A stretch of DNA of 43,007 nt from an uncultured bacterium (GCA_903834855.1 CAILKS010000022.1:1-43007); one strand, 5' to 3'; numbered from the stretch's first letter, positions 23,033-32,282 are shown. The notes: generated from the sequence alone by a model not told the origin. A program made the numbers and translations.

Positions 23033-25650
23033 CTCGCTTTTTTACGTTTGAGAACTTTCTTCAAATATTGTCCAGTATAACTATTAGTATTTGACGCCAC
23101 CTGCTCTGGATTTCCAGTTGCTACAATTTTCCCACCCCCTACTCCACCTTCAGGTCCAATATCAATAACATGATCTGCTGATTTTACAATATCCAAATTG
23201 TGTTCAATCAAAACTACTGTATTTCCCTTATCGACTAATCTATTTAATATTTCTAATAATTTAACTATATCTTCATAGTGGAGTCCAATTGATGGCTCAT
23301 CTAAAAGATAAATTGTTTTCTCAACATGGGGACGATAAAGCTCTGAAGAAATTTTTACACGTTGTGCTTCCCCTCCTGAAAGGGTCGTTGCTGACTGTCC
23401 AAGTTCTAAATATCCCAAACCTACATCTGACAAAGTTTTTACTCTGTCATAAATTGCTGGGATTTCATAAAAGAAAGTTAAAGCTTCTTCAACTGTCATA
23501 CAAAGTACATCATAAATACTTTTTCCTTTCCATTTGACTTCAAGTGTCTCTTTCATAAATCTTTTACCTAAACAAACATCACATTCAACATACACAGTTG
23601 GAAGAAAGTGCATCTCAACAGCAATCTCACCATTACCCTGACAAACTTCACAACGTCCGCCTTTAACATTAAATGAAAATCTTGATGGCTTCCAGCCACG
23701 GATTCTCGCCTCTTCACTTTCTGCAAACAGATCTCTAATATGAGTCCATGCACCAGTATAAGTGGCTGGATTACTTCTTGGTGTACGACCAATAGCCCCC
23801 TGATCAATTAATACAACGCGAGACAAATATTCCGTACCAGAAAATGATTCACAATTATAAATTTTTGCAGAACGATTACGGCGCTCCAATCTTGCAAGTA
23901 AATTCTTATATAAAATCTCATACATCAAAGAACTTTTACCAGAACCAGATACTCCTGTGATGGCCGTCATGCGACCAAGTGGAACATTCACATTCATATT
24001 TTTAATATTAAAAATATTACCACCAGTTATTCGTAGTGTCCCTTTATCGTGATCACGACGAGCTGGTATTGGAATTTCTTTTTCACCACGAAGATACGCC
24101 AAAGTCACACTTCCGGACTTATTTCTTGGTGCAGTTAATAATTCTTCTAAATATCCAGCCACTACAACCTCTCCACCGTGAACTCCAGCCTTCGGACCGA
24201 TATCGACAATATAATCAGATGCAAAAATTGTATCTTCATCATGTTCCACAATGATAATTGTATTTCCAATATCTTTTAAGTGAGTAAGAGTTTTTATGAG
24301 TCTTTCATTATCACGCTGATGTAGCCCGATAGTCGGCTCATCAAGCACATAAAGCGCTCCAACCAACTGTGATCCAAGTTGTGAAGCTAATCGTATACGC
24401 TGAGCTTCTCCGCCTGAGAGCGTGTCAGCTTTTCTATTTAATGCTAAATAATTTAATCCGACATTTAACATAAATTTTAATCTGGATTCTATTTCTTTTA
24501 TTACGACAGCTGCAATCTCTTGTTCTTTTTTAGAAAGTGGGAGTCTTTCAAAATAAGTTAATGCATCTTGTATTGAAAGTGCAGTTATATCTACTATATT
24601 TATTTTTTCTACATCATCTAAAAAGACATTTAATGCCTCTGGTCTTAAACGTTTACCAAAACATACATCACACTCATCTAATCCACCAAAATATTTTGTA
24701 CCCAAACCATTACAAGATGGGCACGCACCGTATGGAGAGTTGAAAGAAAATAAACGAGGTTCAATTTCTGGAAATGAAAATCCACAATTAGCACAAGAAA
24801 ACTTATTACTCATGATTGTTTTATCACCAAGTATTTCTACTTCGAGTAACCCATTTGATTCGTGTAATGCCCTTTCAATAGCTTCAGACAATCTTATCAT
24901 TGCATCTTTTTCTGTATGTTTATTTCTAAAATCGTCCAGTGCGATAGAATCAACAACTATAGATATTTCATGCTTCTTAGTTTTAGAAAGTACTATTTGT
25001 TCACGAAGTGAATAACGTTTACCATCAACAACAGCTTCCGTATAACCCTTTCCGAGCATGTCATAAAGCATTTGATAATGTTCCCCTTTTCTGCCGCGGA
25101 CCAAAGGTGAAAGGATATGAAGTTCTGCATGAGAAAATTCGACACCAAGAATTTCTTTTTTATTCTTCTTATCATCAGCCTTTTTTACTTTATCTAAAAT
25201 AAAATGCATTATTTCCTCATTTGAAAGTTTCTGAATTTTTGAACCACACTCTACACAATATGGTTTACCAACACGTGCATAGAGAACACGCAGATAATCA
25301 TAAATTTCTGTAATAGTAGCAACTGTCGAACGAGGGTTACGGCCAGCTGATTTCTGGTCAATAGAAATAGCGGGAGAAAGTCCTACAATCTCGTCAACGT
25401 CTGGCTTCTGTAATTGTGTTAAAAACTGTCTAGCATAGGCAGAGAGAGACTCAACATAACGACGTTGTCCTTCAGCAAAAATAGTATCAAAAGCAAGAGA
25501 TGACTTTCCAGAACCAGACAGGCCGGTAAATACGATCATCTTGTGACGAGGCATTTCTACTGTGATATTTTTTAGATTATGTGTTCTAGCACCTTTGACA
25601 ATAATCTTTTCAATATGATCTATTTTTTCTTCTGTTTTCTTTGTATTCAT
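23026..25650 (-). CDS. uvrA: Excinuclease ABC subunit A
   Basis: Damage-recognising ATPase of nucleotide excision repair, acting as a dimer with UvrB. The 874-residue protein has two ABC modules: Walker A GLSGSGKSS (about 43) and GVSGSGKSS (about 570), signatures LSGGEAQRIRLASQLGSQL and LSGGEAQRVKISSEL, and Walker B VLDEPTIGLH and LLDEPSIGLH. Zinc sites CVECGSKIQ, CANCGFSF/CPSCNGLG/CDVCFGKR and CEVCQGNG/CDVCLGKR are kept. It is about 65 residues shorter than E. coli UvrA, mostly in the damage-sensing insertion region. Together with uvrB and uvrC in this window the repair set is complete. It is upstream of uvrC on the same strand but separated by a plus-strand transcript unit. Confidence 0.97.
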   Translation of the reverse strand: MNTKKTEEKIDHIEKIIVKGARTHNLKNITVEMPRHKMIVFTGLSGSGKSSLAFDTIFAEGQRRYVESLSAYARQFLTQLQKPDVDEIVGLSPAISIDQKSAGRNPRSTVATITEIYDYLRVLYARVGKPYCVECGSKIQKLSNEEIMHFILDKVKKADDKKNKKEILGVEFSHAELHILSPLVRGRKGEHYQMLYDMLGKGYTEAVVDGKRYSLREQIVLSKTKKHEISIVVDSIALDDFRNKHTEKDAMIRLSEAIERALHESNGLLEVEILGDKTIMSNKFSCANCGFSFPEIEPRLFSFNSPYGACPSCNGLGTKYFGGLDECDVCFGKRLRPEALNVFLDDVEKINIVDITALSIQDALTYFERLPLSKKEQEIAAVVIKEIESRLKFMLNVGLNYLALNRKADTLSGGEAQRIRLASQLGSQLVGALYVLDEPTIGLHQRDNERLIKTLTHLKDIGNTIIIVEHDEDTIFASDYIVDIGPKAGVHGGEVVVAGYLEELLTAPRNKSGSVTLAYLRGEKEIPIPARRDHDKGTLRITGGNIFNIKNMNVNVPLGRMTAITGVSGSGKSSLMYEILYKNLLARLERRNRSAKIYNCESFSGTEYLSRVVLIDQGAIGRTPRSNPATYTGAWTHIRDLFAESEEARIRGWKPSRFSFNVKGGRCEVCQGNGEIAVEMHFLPTVYVECDVCLGKRFMKETLEVKWKGKSIYDVLCMTVEEALTFFYEIPAIYDRVKTLSDVGLGYLELGQSATTLSGGEAQRVKISSELYRPHVEKTIYLLDEPSIGLHYEDIVKLLEILNRLVDKGNTVVLIEHNLDIVKSADHVIDIGPEGGVGGGKIVATGNPEQVASNTNSYTGQYLKKVLKRKKASL

Positions 25651-25955
25651 GTGGGGTAGTTTTTAGACATCAGACATTAGATTTTAGATGACTCAAAATT
25701 CTAATACTTTAATCAATTAAAATCTATATTTTGAAAATTGATACTTGAAAATTGATAATTAATCCAATCATTAGGGTATTGGATTATAACACAAAAACTA
25801 GTAAAAGTCGACCAAAAATAGACTTTCAGATTACAGAAACCAGACGACAGTAAATACAAATACAGGTGGCCACTTCGTGGCCACCTGTATTTCTGTTATC
25901 TGTAATCTGTGTCTTCTCTCCCCTCTTAACTCTTTCCTTTATCTTCTATCTACCC
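25651..25955. repeat. Repeat-filled gap upstream of uvrA
   Basis: Holds an AGACATCAGACATTAGATTT heptameric run (25663-25692), a TTGAAAA/TTGATAC/TTGAAAA/TTGATAA array (25730-25763), AGATTACAGA paired with TCTGTAATCT around the hairpin at 25858, and a CTCTTAACTCTTTCC run (25918-25950). No gene is seen. Confidence 0.7.
25858..25892. terminator. Second copy of the 16-bp perfect hairpin
   Basis: Same 35 nt as at 16148-16182. It lies about 65 nt after the stop of the membrane-anchored unknown gene on the minus strand. Here an additional pair of 10-nt arms (AGATTACAGA and complement) lies outside it. Confidence 0.75.
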
Positions 25956-26498
25956 CTACTGTCCAACAAATGATTCTCTTATCTCAGAGATAACACTTTC
26001 ATTTCCTTTGTCAGACTTAATTACAGCAAGCCACTTTTCATTTTTAAATGAAGCAATATCCCATACTAATGTATTTGTTTCAAAATGATACCAAAGTACA
26101 CCATTTACCATTAATGTATTTTTAATAAGTGGCGCAGCTTCTAATGTTGGTAAAATAATATTATCGAAATACTGCTCTTCTGTATATCCTTTGTATTCTT
26201 GATTACTTAAATAAATAAAAGCTTTCTGTGTTCCTAAAATAGAATCATTCATAATTACCGTACGTCCACCATCTTCAAAAACTTCTGTTAAAGTTTTTGG
26301 TGAGGTGAAGTGATAAGCTAACACACTTTCTCCAGCATAAAGAGGAGTAGTGGAGCCGACAACTGATGAAGATATATTTATCTTAACAATGTCTATTTTT
26401 TCTTTTTTAGAATTAAGAATCTTAAACCCTGCCACAACAATAACAATTATAATAAAAGCAATAAATGTCCACTTAAAAAAACTATTTTTATCTTGCAT
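25956..26498 (-). CDS. Membrane-anchored protein of unknown function
   Basis: 180 residues from the ATG at 26498; a TTG three codons earlier is in frame but gives no better start, and a TATACT lies 8 nt before the ATG. A short basic N-terminus is followed by one hydrophobic helix (FFKWTFIAFIIIVIVVAGFKIL) and an exported domain of about 150 residues without cysteines. The domain has aromatic and beta-prone stretches (LAYHFTSPKTLTEVFEDGGRT, ALIYL-like FIYLSN, NGVLWYHFETNTLVWDIAS, WLAVIKSDKG). I do not recognise a family. It follows the MurE-like gene on the same strand after about 75 bp, so an envelope role is a guess from location only. Confidence 0.75.
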   Translation of the reverse strand: MQDKNSFFKWTFIAFIIIVIVVAGFKILNSKKEKIDIVKINISSSVVGSTTPLYAGESVLAYHFTSPKTLTEVFEDGGRTVIMNDSILGTQKAFIYLSNQEYKGYTEEQYFDNIILPTLEAAPLIKNTLMVNGVLWYHFETNTLVWDIASFKNEKWLAVIKSDKGNESVISEIRESFVGQ

Positions 26499-26571
26499 AT
26501 GACTCAAGTATACTCTTCTTATAAAAAGTAAGCAAAGACTGATTTATAAGGAGTTTTTAGATGTTTTATGT

Positions 26572-27879
26572 CTATTTTGGGATATTTTTTAACTCATCTT
26601 TTACTATAATCCTATCGTCCCAGGGCACCCTATTTCCTTTTATAACCATAGATTGTTCTGCACCTTTTCCTGTAATCAAAATAATATCGTTTATCCGTGC
26701 TAATGATAATGCTTTCTTTATACCATCTTTTCTATCTTCAATAATAAATAAATTTTTATCTCTTTCTTTTCCTGCTTTCTCTACTGAAATAGCAATATCT
26801 TCCAAAATTTGTTTTGGATCATCATCGTATGGATCAACATTACTAACAACTACATAATCAGCCATCTTTCCAGCCAGTTCCCCCATAATTGGTCTTTTAT
26901 TTTTATCTCGTCCACCTCCTTCTGCTCCCAGTAAAACAATAATTTTTGAATCTGCTCTTTTCATATTAATTGCCGTCTGTAAAAGATTAGTCATACTTTC
27001 TTTTTCATGAGCATAATCTACAATCACAGTAAAATTTTGTCCTTCCTCTATTTTTTCCATTCTCCCTGGAATAGTTTTTAATTCCAATAATCCTTTTTTA
27101 ATCATAGAATCACTAATACCAAAAATACGAGAGATAATAATAGCCGGCAATGCATTATAGACATTAATTTTACCAATAATTCCTATATTGAAAATTTCTT
27201 TATCTAATTCAAAAGAAACACCCTCACTTGTTTCTTTTATATTATCTACCATGACATCTCCATTATTTTTCAAAGAAAAAGTTATCTTTTTATCTGCTTT
27301 AAAATTTAAAAAAGTATCAACGTGTTCATTGTCTTTATTTGCAATAATTATTTTATCAACAACTTTTCCTTTTATAACTTTCTTATAAGAAGAAAGATTC
27401 TCAAACATCTTCATCTTCATTTGTTTATATTTTTCAAAACTCCCATCATGTGAAGCTAAATGCTCTGGTGACAAATTTGTAAATACCGCTATATCATAAT
27501 AAATCCCTCTATGACGGTTTTGTTTTATTCCCTCAGATGTTGTTTCAACAATACAATGAGTACACCCCTCTTTTACCATTTGAGCCATAAGACTTTGTAT
27601 AATAAATCTACCAGGCATACTCATATGATATTTATTTAGAAATTCTTTTTCACCAATACGAATATTTGCAGTACTTATAATCCCTGTTTTATAACCTCCC
27701 CCTGTGAGAGTAGACCAAATAAAATTTATAGTTGATGTTTTTCCTTTAGTTCCAGTAACTCCTATAATAATCATCTTTTTTGACGGAAAACCATAATATG
27801 CAGTAGCAATAATTGCCATTAAATAATGGTAAATAGTAAAAATCTTTTTTGGTAAAATTTTCTTTAAGAGTTTTTTCAT
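26572..27879 (-). CDS. MurE-like Mur ligase (UDP-MurNAc-peptide synthetase)
   Basis: ATP-dependent ligase that adds the third amino acid to the peptidoglycan stem. The 435 residues show the Mur ligase core: ATP loop GVTGTKGKTSTINF (about 40-53), FTNLSPEHLASHDGSFEKY, VIVDYAHEKESMTNLL (the DYAH motif) and LGAEGGGRDKNKRPIMGELA with NVDPYDDDP, which corresponds to the DNPR-type C-terminal segment that chooses the amino acid. Here it reads VDPYDDDP, so the diaminopimelate-specific DNPR motif is absent and another residue (for example Lys) or a different acceptor is possible. The N-terminal substrate domain is reduced compared with E. coli MurE (495). Its start overlaps the FemAB-like gene's stop by 4 nt, so they are translationally coupled. 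Confidence 0.9.
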   Translation of the reverse strand: MKKLLKKILPKKIFTIYHYLMAIIATAYYGFPSKKMIIIGVTGTKGKTSTINFIWSTLTGGGYKTGIISTANIRIGEKEFLNKYHMSMPGRFIIQSLMAQMVKEGCTHCIVETTSEGIKQNRHRGIYYDIAVFTNLSPEHLASHDGSFEKYKQMKMKMFENLSSYKKVIKGKVVDKIIIANKDNEHVDTFLNFKADKKITFSLKNNGDVMVDNIKETSEGVSFELDKEIFNIGIIGKINVYNALPAIIISRIFGISDSMIKKGLLELKTIPGRMEKIEEGQNFTVIVDYAHEKESMTNLLQTAINMKRADSKIIVLLGAEGGGRDKNKRPIMGELAGKMADYVVVSNVDPYDDDPKQILEDIAISVEKAGKERDKNLFIIEDRKDGIKKALSLARINDIILITGKGAEQSMVIKGNRVPWDDRIIVKDELKNIPK

Positions 27880-28901
27880 ATATATTTCTTAATATATTTT
27901 CTAAAGTTATAAAGATAATACCAGAAAGGATTTACAACCAAATCAAAAAAATCTGAATGTTCTACTTTTTTACCGCCAAATTTCATTTTAAAAGTTGTTA
28001 ACCCATCCCATCCTTTGTATATATTATTTTCTGTAGCAATACCACCAAAATTATAATAATTACAATTTAATTGCTTTGCATAACAAATAGCTTTCCATTG
28101 TGCTAAATATGTCGGCATACGATTCCTCTCCTCGGTACTAGAACCACCAAAAACATAATTAGCAATTCCAGAAAAAATAATAACTAAATCAATTGCTAAA
28201 ACTTTTTCACCAAATTTTGTTATGGCTAAATAGGAATTTTCTTCACTCAAATTTTTAAAAATATTTTCATAATATTTTTTAGGATGAAGATTAAAACCAT
28301 TTCTCTTTGCTGTTATATCCATTAACTCATAAAAAATATCCAAATATTCTCCAAAATCTTTTGTTATTATTTCTGAAGTAATTTCTTTCTTTTCAGCTAA
28401 TCTTATAGAATAGCGAGTTTTCTCATGCATATCCATAAGTATTTCATCTTCAGTTTTATTTAATGGTAGAAACCATTCTTCACGTGGCTGAAAATATGCT
28501 GAATGGTATGTATAAAGTGGTGCCTTAGTAAAAACTTTTGAAAGTTTCTCCTCAGAAATTACTGGAGTAAAATCCAAACGAACAAAAACTGCCTTTTCTT
28601 TTTTTGCAATTTCTTTTAATTCTTTTTTCAGTGAAATTAAAAATTCTGACGAAATATCTTGTGTCACTGGCCCATAAGGTATATATAAATAACTTTTACC
28701 AAGCAAAAGTGGATATTTTATTATTTGAAAATAAGCAACAACTTTTTCTTCTTCGTATGCTAAAAATATTCTAACTTTTCTACCTAAACTTTTTTGCCAA
28801 TCTCCATAAAAACTTGCCTGAGTAAAAGGCACATCTTTACAAAGACTACTCGGATCAAAATATTTATCATCTATTATTTCTTTGAAATCAAAATTTTTCA
28901 T
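27876..28901 (-). CDS. FemAB-family peptidoglycan bridge aminoacyltransferase
   Basis: Adds amino acids from aminoacyl-tRNA to the stem peptide of lipid II or an equivalent. The 341-residue protein has the two GNAT-like folds of FemX/FemA: FTQASFYGDWQKSLGRKVRIFLAYEEEKVVAYFQ near 26-60, SYLYIPYGPV near 71, RYSIRLAEKK near 154, and the C-terminal GSSTEERNRMPTYLAQWKAICYAKQLNCNYYNFGGIA with GLTTFKMKFGGK. The usual coiled-coil arm is absent, as in FemX. The MurE-like gene follows with a 4-nt overlap, which fits a wall-assembly pair. The presence suggests a branched or bridged stem peptide, an inference. Confidence 0.92.
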   Translation of the reverse strand: MKNFDFKEIIDDKYFDPSSLCKDVPFTQASFYGDWQKSLGRKVRIFLAYEEEKVVAYFQIIKYPLLLGKSYLYIPYGPVTQDISSEFLISLKKELKEIAKKEKAVFVRLDFTPVISEEKLSKVFTKAPLYTYHSAYFQPREEWFLPLNKTEDEILMDMHEKTRYSIRLAEKKEITSEIITKDFGEYLDIFYELMDITAKRNGFNLHPKKYYENIFKNLSEENSYLAITKFGEKVLAIDLVIIFSGIANYVFGGSSTEERNRMPTYLAQWKAICYAKQLNCNYYNFGGIATENNIYKGWDGLTTFKMKFGGKKVEHSDFFDLVVNPFWYYLYNFRKYIKKYI

Positions 28902-29029
28902 TATTTTACAAGCATTTTACAGCTAGCTTCATAAAGTAATTCTACACCGAAGGTGTGATTAAACCAAACCTTCCCATTATCAATTACTTCTGTTTAAAAA
29001 AATTCTGACCGGTAAATTAGCTATAAAAA
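28902..29029. other. Gap with hairpin after the toxin gene
   Basis: CACC-gaa-GGTG sits inside wider arms AAGTAATT/AATTACTT (about 28935-28988). It could terminate the toxin-antitoxin transcript on the minus strand. The right part carries TGTAAAAT just before the FemAB-like ATG, a possible -10. Confidence 0.4.
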
Positions 29030-29299
29030 CTAGACTCTGCCAGAAATATCTTTGTATACCACCGATCTGTGCGCAATCAAAACAATAAAAACCTCTTTCT
29101 TCTTAAGATGAAAAATAACACGATAATCTCCGACCCTCATACTTCTCAACCCAAACAAAGAAAATTGAAGTGGTTTACCAAAAAAATCTGGCTGTGTTTC
29201 TAATTTTTCCTCAATTGCTTTTCTTATAATATTTTTATGAGAACTAGAAATATTTGCAAGATCATCTATTATTTTTTTGTGATATGTTATTTCAAACAT
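29030..29299 (-). CDS. RelE/ParE-family toxin
   Basis: An 89-residue protein of the RelE/ParE superfamily, whose members cleave mRNA on the ribosome or inhibit gyrase. The fold's pattern is visible: FEITYHKKIIDDLANIS, IIRKAIEEKL, LRSMRVGDYRVIFHLKKKEVFIVLIAHRSVVY. The C-terminal basic/aromatic residues (R, Y-R-V, H-R-S) resemble RelE-type nucleases more than ParE, but this is not certain. It starts 14 nt after the antitoxin gene in a two-gene operon. Confidence 0.88.
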   Translation of the reverse strand: MFEITYHKKIIDDLANISSSHKNIIRKAIEEKLETQPDFFGKPLQFSLFGLRSMRVGDYRVIFHLKKKEVFIVLIAHRSVVYKDISGRV

Positions 29300-29313
29300 A
29301 GAGATGCTTATTA

Positions 29314-29535
29314 TTATCCCCAGACTTCCTTATGAGAAAGCTTCTTACTCTTTTCATTAAGTCTTTGATCTCCTAAAATACTAAAAGCTCTATCCTCTTC
29401 TAACATAAGAGATATTTTAAGTAATTCACTTATTTTTGTAGCTTGTGGGACTTTGTCACGCTTAGCCATATGAGAAACCAATTTCTCAACGTCACTGGTA
29501 AGTGTTATATTTAATCTTCGTTTTAATGTTGTCAT
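29314..29535 (-). CDS. Ribbon-helix-helix antitoxin
   Basis: A 73-residue partner of the toxin 14 nt downstream. RRLNITLTSDVEKLVSHMAKRDKVPQATKISELLKISL fits a ribbon-helix-helix DNA-binding domain (about 6-45); the rest is charged and would wrap the toxin. It starts at an ATG exactly 6 nt from a strong promoter that overlaps a repeated operator, consistent with autoregulation. Confidence 0.85.
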   Translation of the reverse strand: MTTLKRRLNITLTSDVEKLVSHMAKRDKVPQATKISELLKISLMLEEDRAFSILGDQRLNEKSKKLSHKEVWG

Positions 29536-29540
29536 GTACT

Positions 29541-29569
29541 AAGTGTATCAGAAGTGTATCACTTGTCAA
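29541..29569 (-). promoter_or_regulatory. Toxin-antitoxin promoter and operator
   Basis: On the minus strand TTGACA, 16-bp spacer, TACACT, then 6 nt to the ATG. The spacer and -10 hold two direct copies of AAGTGTATCA (plus-strand reading, 11-bp step), one of them extended to the palindrome AAGTG-TAT-CACTT. An antitoxin binding here would block the polymerase. Confidence 0.7.
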
Positions 29570-29577
29570 CAACGAAC

Positions 29578-29696
29578 TAGTTTCAAGTTTCCAGTTTTTA
29601 GTTTCTAGGAATTTTACGAAGGTCTTGCCTTCGTAAAATCAAAGTATCCCCGATTTGTATTTTCTAATGTCTATTGTCTATTGTCTCCCCATGAGG
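29578..29696. terminator. uvrB terminator hairpin between heptameric runs
   Basis: ATTTTACGAAGG-tcttg-CCTTCGTAAAAT at 29611-29639 is a perfect 12-bp stem. GTTTCAA/GTTTCCA/GTTTTTA/GTTTCTA steps lie to its left (29580-29607) and TGTCTAT steps to its right (29668-29688), up to the uvrB stop. Confidence 0.75.
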
Positions 29697-31757
29697 TTAT
29701 ATTTTTGATTTAAGAACTTCCAGTTCGTCGCGGAGGATAGCAGCAGTTTCGAAATCTAATATCTTTACAGGTTCCTTCATAGCCTTTTCCTTAAGTTTAA
29801 TTAATTTATCTGGATTCTTTGCAAATAATTTTTTATCAATACGCAACTCCTCATTCACAGCCTTTGCATGATCACTTTGTATTTCCTCAGTAATATCATG
29901 AATATTTTTCTGTATTGTTGTGGGAGTGATACCATGCTCCTTATTGTAATCTTCTTGAATCTTTCTTCTACGATTTGTTTCCCCTATTGCACGCTCCATA
30001 GAACCAGTCATGACATCTGCATACAAAATAACTCGCCCATTTGAGTTACGTGCAGCTCGCCCAATTGTTTGAATAAGTGACGTCTCTGAACGAAGAAATC
30101 CCTCTTTGTCGGCATCCATAATTCCTATAAGTGTTACCTCAGGCAAGTCTAAGCCCTCTCGAAGCAAGTTAACTCCAACAAGACAGTCGAATGTTCCACG
30201 ACGAAAACTCGTGAGAATAGCAATACGTTCCATAGTTTTTATATCACTGTGAACATACTCAGCTTTAACACCTTGTTCTTTCAAATATTCTGATAAACTT
30301 TCTGCCATTTTTTTTGTAAGGGTTGTTACAAGAACTCTTCCACCTTTTTTTACATCTTTAATAACCTCTCCAATAAAATCATGAACTTGGCCTTTATATT
30401 TACCACTTGCTCCGACTTTTCTAATTTCCAAAACTGGATCAAGTAATCCCGTTGGGCGAATAATCTGCTCCACCACTTGATCAGATTCTTCACATTCAAA
30501 CTTCCCTGGTGTAGCAGACACATAAATAACTTCTGCCACCCGCTTTTCAAACTCATCATATTTAAGTGGACGATTATCTTTGGCGCTCGGTAATCTAAAA
30601 CCATATTCTACAAGTGTATTTTTACGGGACTGATCGCCTGCATACATACCGTGTAACTGTGGAAGTGTTACATGTGATTCATCTATGATAGTTAAAAACT
30701 CCGCCTCACCATTTTTATTATGTGGGAAATACTCAAGTAATGTGTCCGGTGCAACACCTACTTCTTTTCCTGATAAATGTCTTGAGTAATTTTCTATACC
30801 CTGACAAAATCCAACTTCTTTAATCATGGCGACATCATAACGAGTGCGACGCTTAATTCTCTCAGCCTCTAATATTTTTCCTTCTTTATCAAACTCTACT
30901 AATCTTAATTTTAATTCTGCTTCGATAGTTTTCACTGCACGCTCGCGAGTAGGTACATCTGAAATAAAATGTTTCGCTGGAAAAATAAAATAATTGTCTA
31001 CAACTTTTAAAAGCTTCATAGAAACTGGATCAACGATTTGCATATGAGAAATTTTACCTCCGGTAATTTCTAACTGAAGCATTATAGTTTCAGATATTGG
31101 CATTATATCTATTCTATTTCCAAGTGCACGAAATGTCCCAGGAGAAAGATCAGCATTAGTTCTTTCATATTGAACACCAACAAATCTTCTCATAAGCTCA
31201 ACTTTTGAAGCACTATCTCCAACAGATAATTTTATATTTTCTCTTTCATAATCCTTCGGTGACCCTAAACCATAAATACAAGAAACAGAAGCAACAATAA
31301 TTACATCTTTTCTGGTTAATAATGCTTGTGTGGAAGCATGGCGAAGTCTATCTATCTCTTCATTTATCTGTGCATCTTTTTCTATATAAGTATCAGTCAC
31401 CGGCATGTATGCTTCTGGTTGATAGTAGTCATAATAAGATACGAAATAGTGAACGGCAGCGTCTGGGAAAAATGTACGAAACTCTTGAGCAAGCTGAGCA
31501 GCGAGTGTTTTGTTATGAGCAATAACAAGTGTAGGTTTTTGTATTTGCTGTATTACATTTGCAATAGTAAAAGTTTTTCCAGTACCAGTTGCACCAAGTA
31601 ATGTCTGACGTCTCATACCTTTTTTAAGACCATTAACCAAACCTAAAATAGCCTTTGGCTGATCGCCTGCCGGTACAAAACCTTTCAAATTAAAGACTCC
31701 AGAAATTTCATTTTTCTCTCCGGATACTTTTTTATTATTTTTTACTTCGCTTGACAT
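29697..31757 (-). CDS. uvrB: Excinuclease ABC subunit B
   Basis: Damage-verifying helicase of nucleotide excision repair; 686 residues from the ATG at 31757, close to the usual 670. Helicase motif I GATGTGKT, the damage-probing beta-hairpin FVSYYDYYQPEAYMP, DESH box, and motifs V-VI (GVNLLREGLDLPEV, QTIGRAARN) are all present, as is the C-terminal UVR domain (DFETAAILRDELEVL) that binds UvrC. The frame is open 41 codons further upstream, but those codons cover a promoter (TGC-TATAAT 12 nt before this ATG) and lack homology, so 31757 is preferred. Converges with nothing; the next upstream unit is divergent. Confidence 0.96.
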   Translation of the reverse strand: MSSEVKNNKKVSGEKNEISGVFNLKGFVPAGDQPKAILGLVNGLKKGMRRQTLLGATGTGKTFTIANVIQQIQKPTLVIAHNKTLAAQLAQEFRTFFPDAAVHYFVSYYDYYQPEAYMPVTDTYIEKDAQINEEIDRLRHASTQALLTRKDVIIVASVSCIYGLGSPKDYERENIKLSVGDSASKVELMRRFVGVQYERTNADLSPGTFRALGNRIDIMPISETIMLQLEITGGKISHMQIVDPVSMKLLKVVDNYFIFPAKHFISDVPTRERAVKTIEAELKLRLVEFDKEGKILEAERIKRRTRYDVAMIKEVGFCQGIENYSRHLSGKEVGVAPDTLLEYFPHNKNGEAEFLTIIDESHVTLPQLHGMYAGDQSRKNTLVEYGFRLPSAKDNRPLKYDEFEKRVAEVIYVSATPGKFECEESDQVVEQIIRPTGLLDPVLEIRKVGASGKYKGQVHDFIGEVIKDVKKGGRVLVTTLTKKMAESLSEYLKEQGVKAEYVHSDIKTMERIAILTSFRRGTFDCLVGVNLLREGLDLPEVTLIGIMDADKEGFLRSETSLIQTIGRAARNSNGRVILYADVMTGSMERAIGETNRRRKIQEDYNKEHGITPTTIQKNIHDITEEIQSDHAKAVNEELRIDKKLFAKNPDKLIKLKEKAMKEPVKILDFETAAILRDELEVLKSKI

Positions 31758-31841
31758 AGTTGACTTATGATTATAGCATAAAACCCAGCACTGTTCCTTA
31801 AATTGGAACAGATCCCCTATCATCAACAGGAGATTGAAATA

Positions 31842-32207
31842 ATGACTCAGAAAATTATCCCAAAAGAAACACATATTCAACTTAGTGGTACTGAGTTAGA
31901 TCGTCTTCATAGGGCAATGATGGATGACCCTGAGAATGTCTTCTTTGCCCGCAAAGTTGATGATCCTCACCCTTGGCCATCATATCTATTGCTTGTGGGG
32001 CCATACTGCCGGGTCTCTGACCCGTTCGAAACAAGTGTCTGTCCAATTCATGGTTACAACTCATCTTTTGATATTTTACACCTAGCAATAAAGGGAGACA
32101 CTGGTGAAATTGTGATGAGGGAAGCCAAGATAGCTCAAGTTGGTGGGTGGAAACCACCGATTGAAGGTAATCATCTTTTCGCATTCATTCCAAAATCCAT
32201 CCAATAG
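31842..32207 (+). CDS. Hypothetical protein, 121 residues
   Basis: Starts at the ATG 9 nt after AGGAG (31828-31832), not at the upstream frame opening. Soluble, mixed alpha/beta-looking protein: KETHIQLSGTELDRLHRAMM helix, DPHPWPSYLLLVG, two cysteines (PYCR, VCPIHG), and a C-terminal GWKPPIEGNHLFAFIP. I do not recognise the family. It is a single-gene unit on the plus strand between two minus-strand housekeeping genes, with a 5' UTR containing the inverted repeat TGTTCC-ttaaatt-GGAACA and a terminator. Its GC content looks higher than that of its neighbours, possibly from transfer. Confidence 0.75.
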   Translation: MTQKIIPKETHIQLSGTELDRLHRAMMDDPENVFFARKVDDPHPWPSYLLLVGPYCRVSDPFETSVCPIHGYNSSFDILHLAIKGDTGEIVMREAKIAQVGGWKPPIEGNHLFAFIPKSIQ

Positions 32208-32230
32208 GCCTCTTCCAACTAAAAAACTCT

Positions 32231-32256
32231 GCACGCTAGCCACGTGCGGATTTTTT
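32231..32256 (+). terminator. Terminator of the 121-residue hypothetical gene
   Basis: GCACG-ctagcca-CGTGC followed by GGATTTTTT on the plus strand, 23 nt after the stop. Confidence 0.8.
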
Positions 32257-32282
32257 CATATAAAAACTTATGAGCTTTTTTA

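Noticed and set aside
29697..31880. uvrB start at 31880
   Set aside because: The extra 41 codons cover a promoter and a Shine-Dalgarno-bearing divergent unit and show no UvrB similarity; the ATG at 31757 is used.
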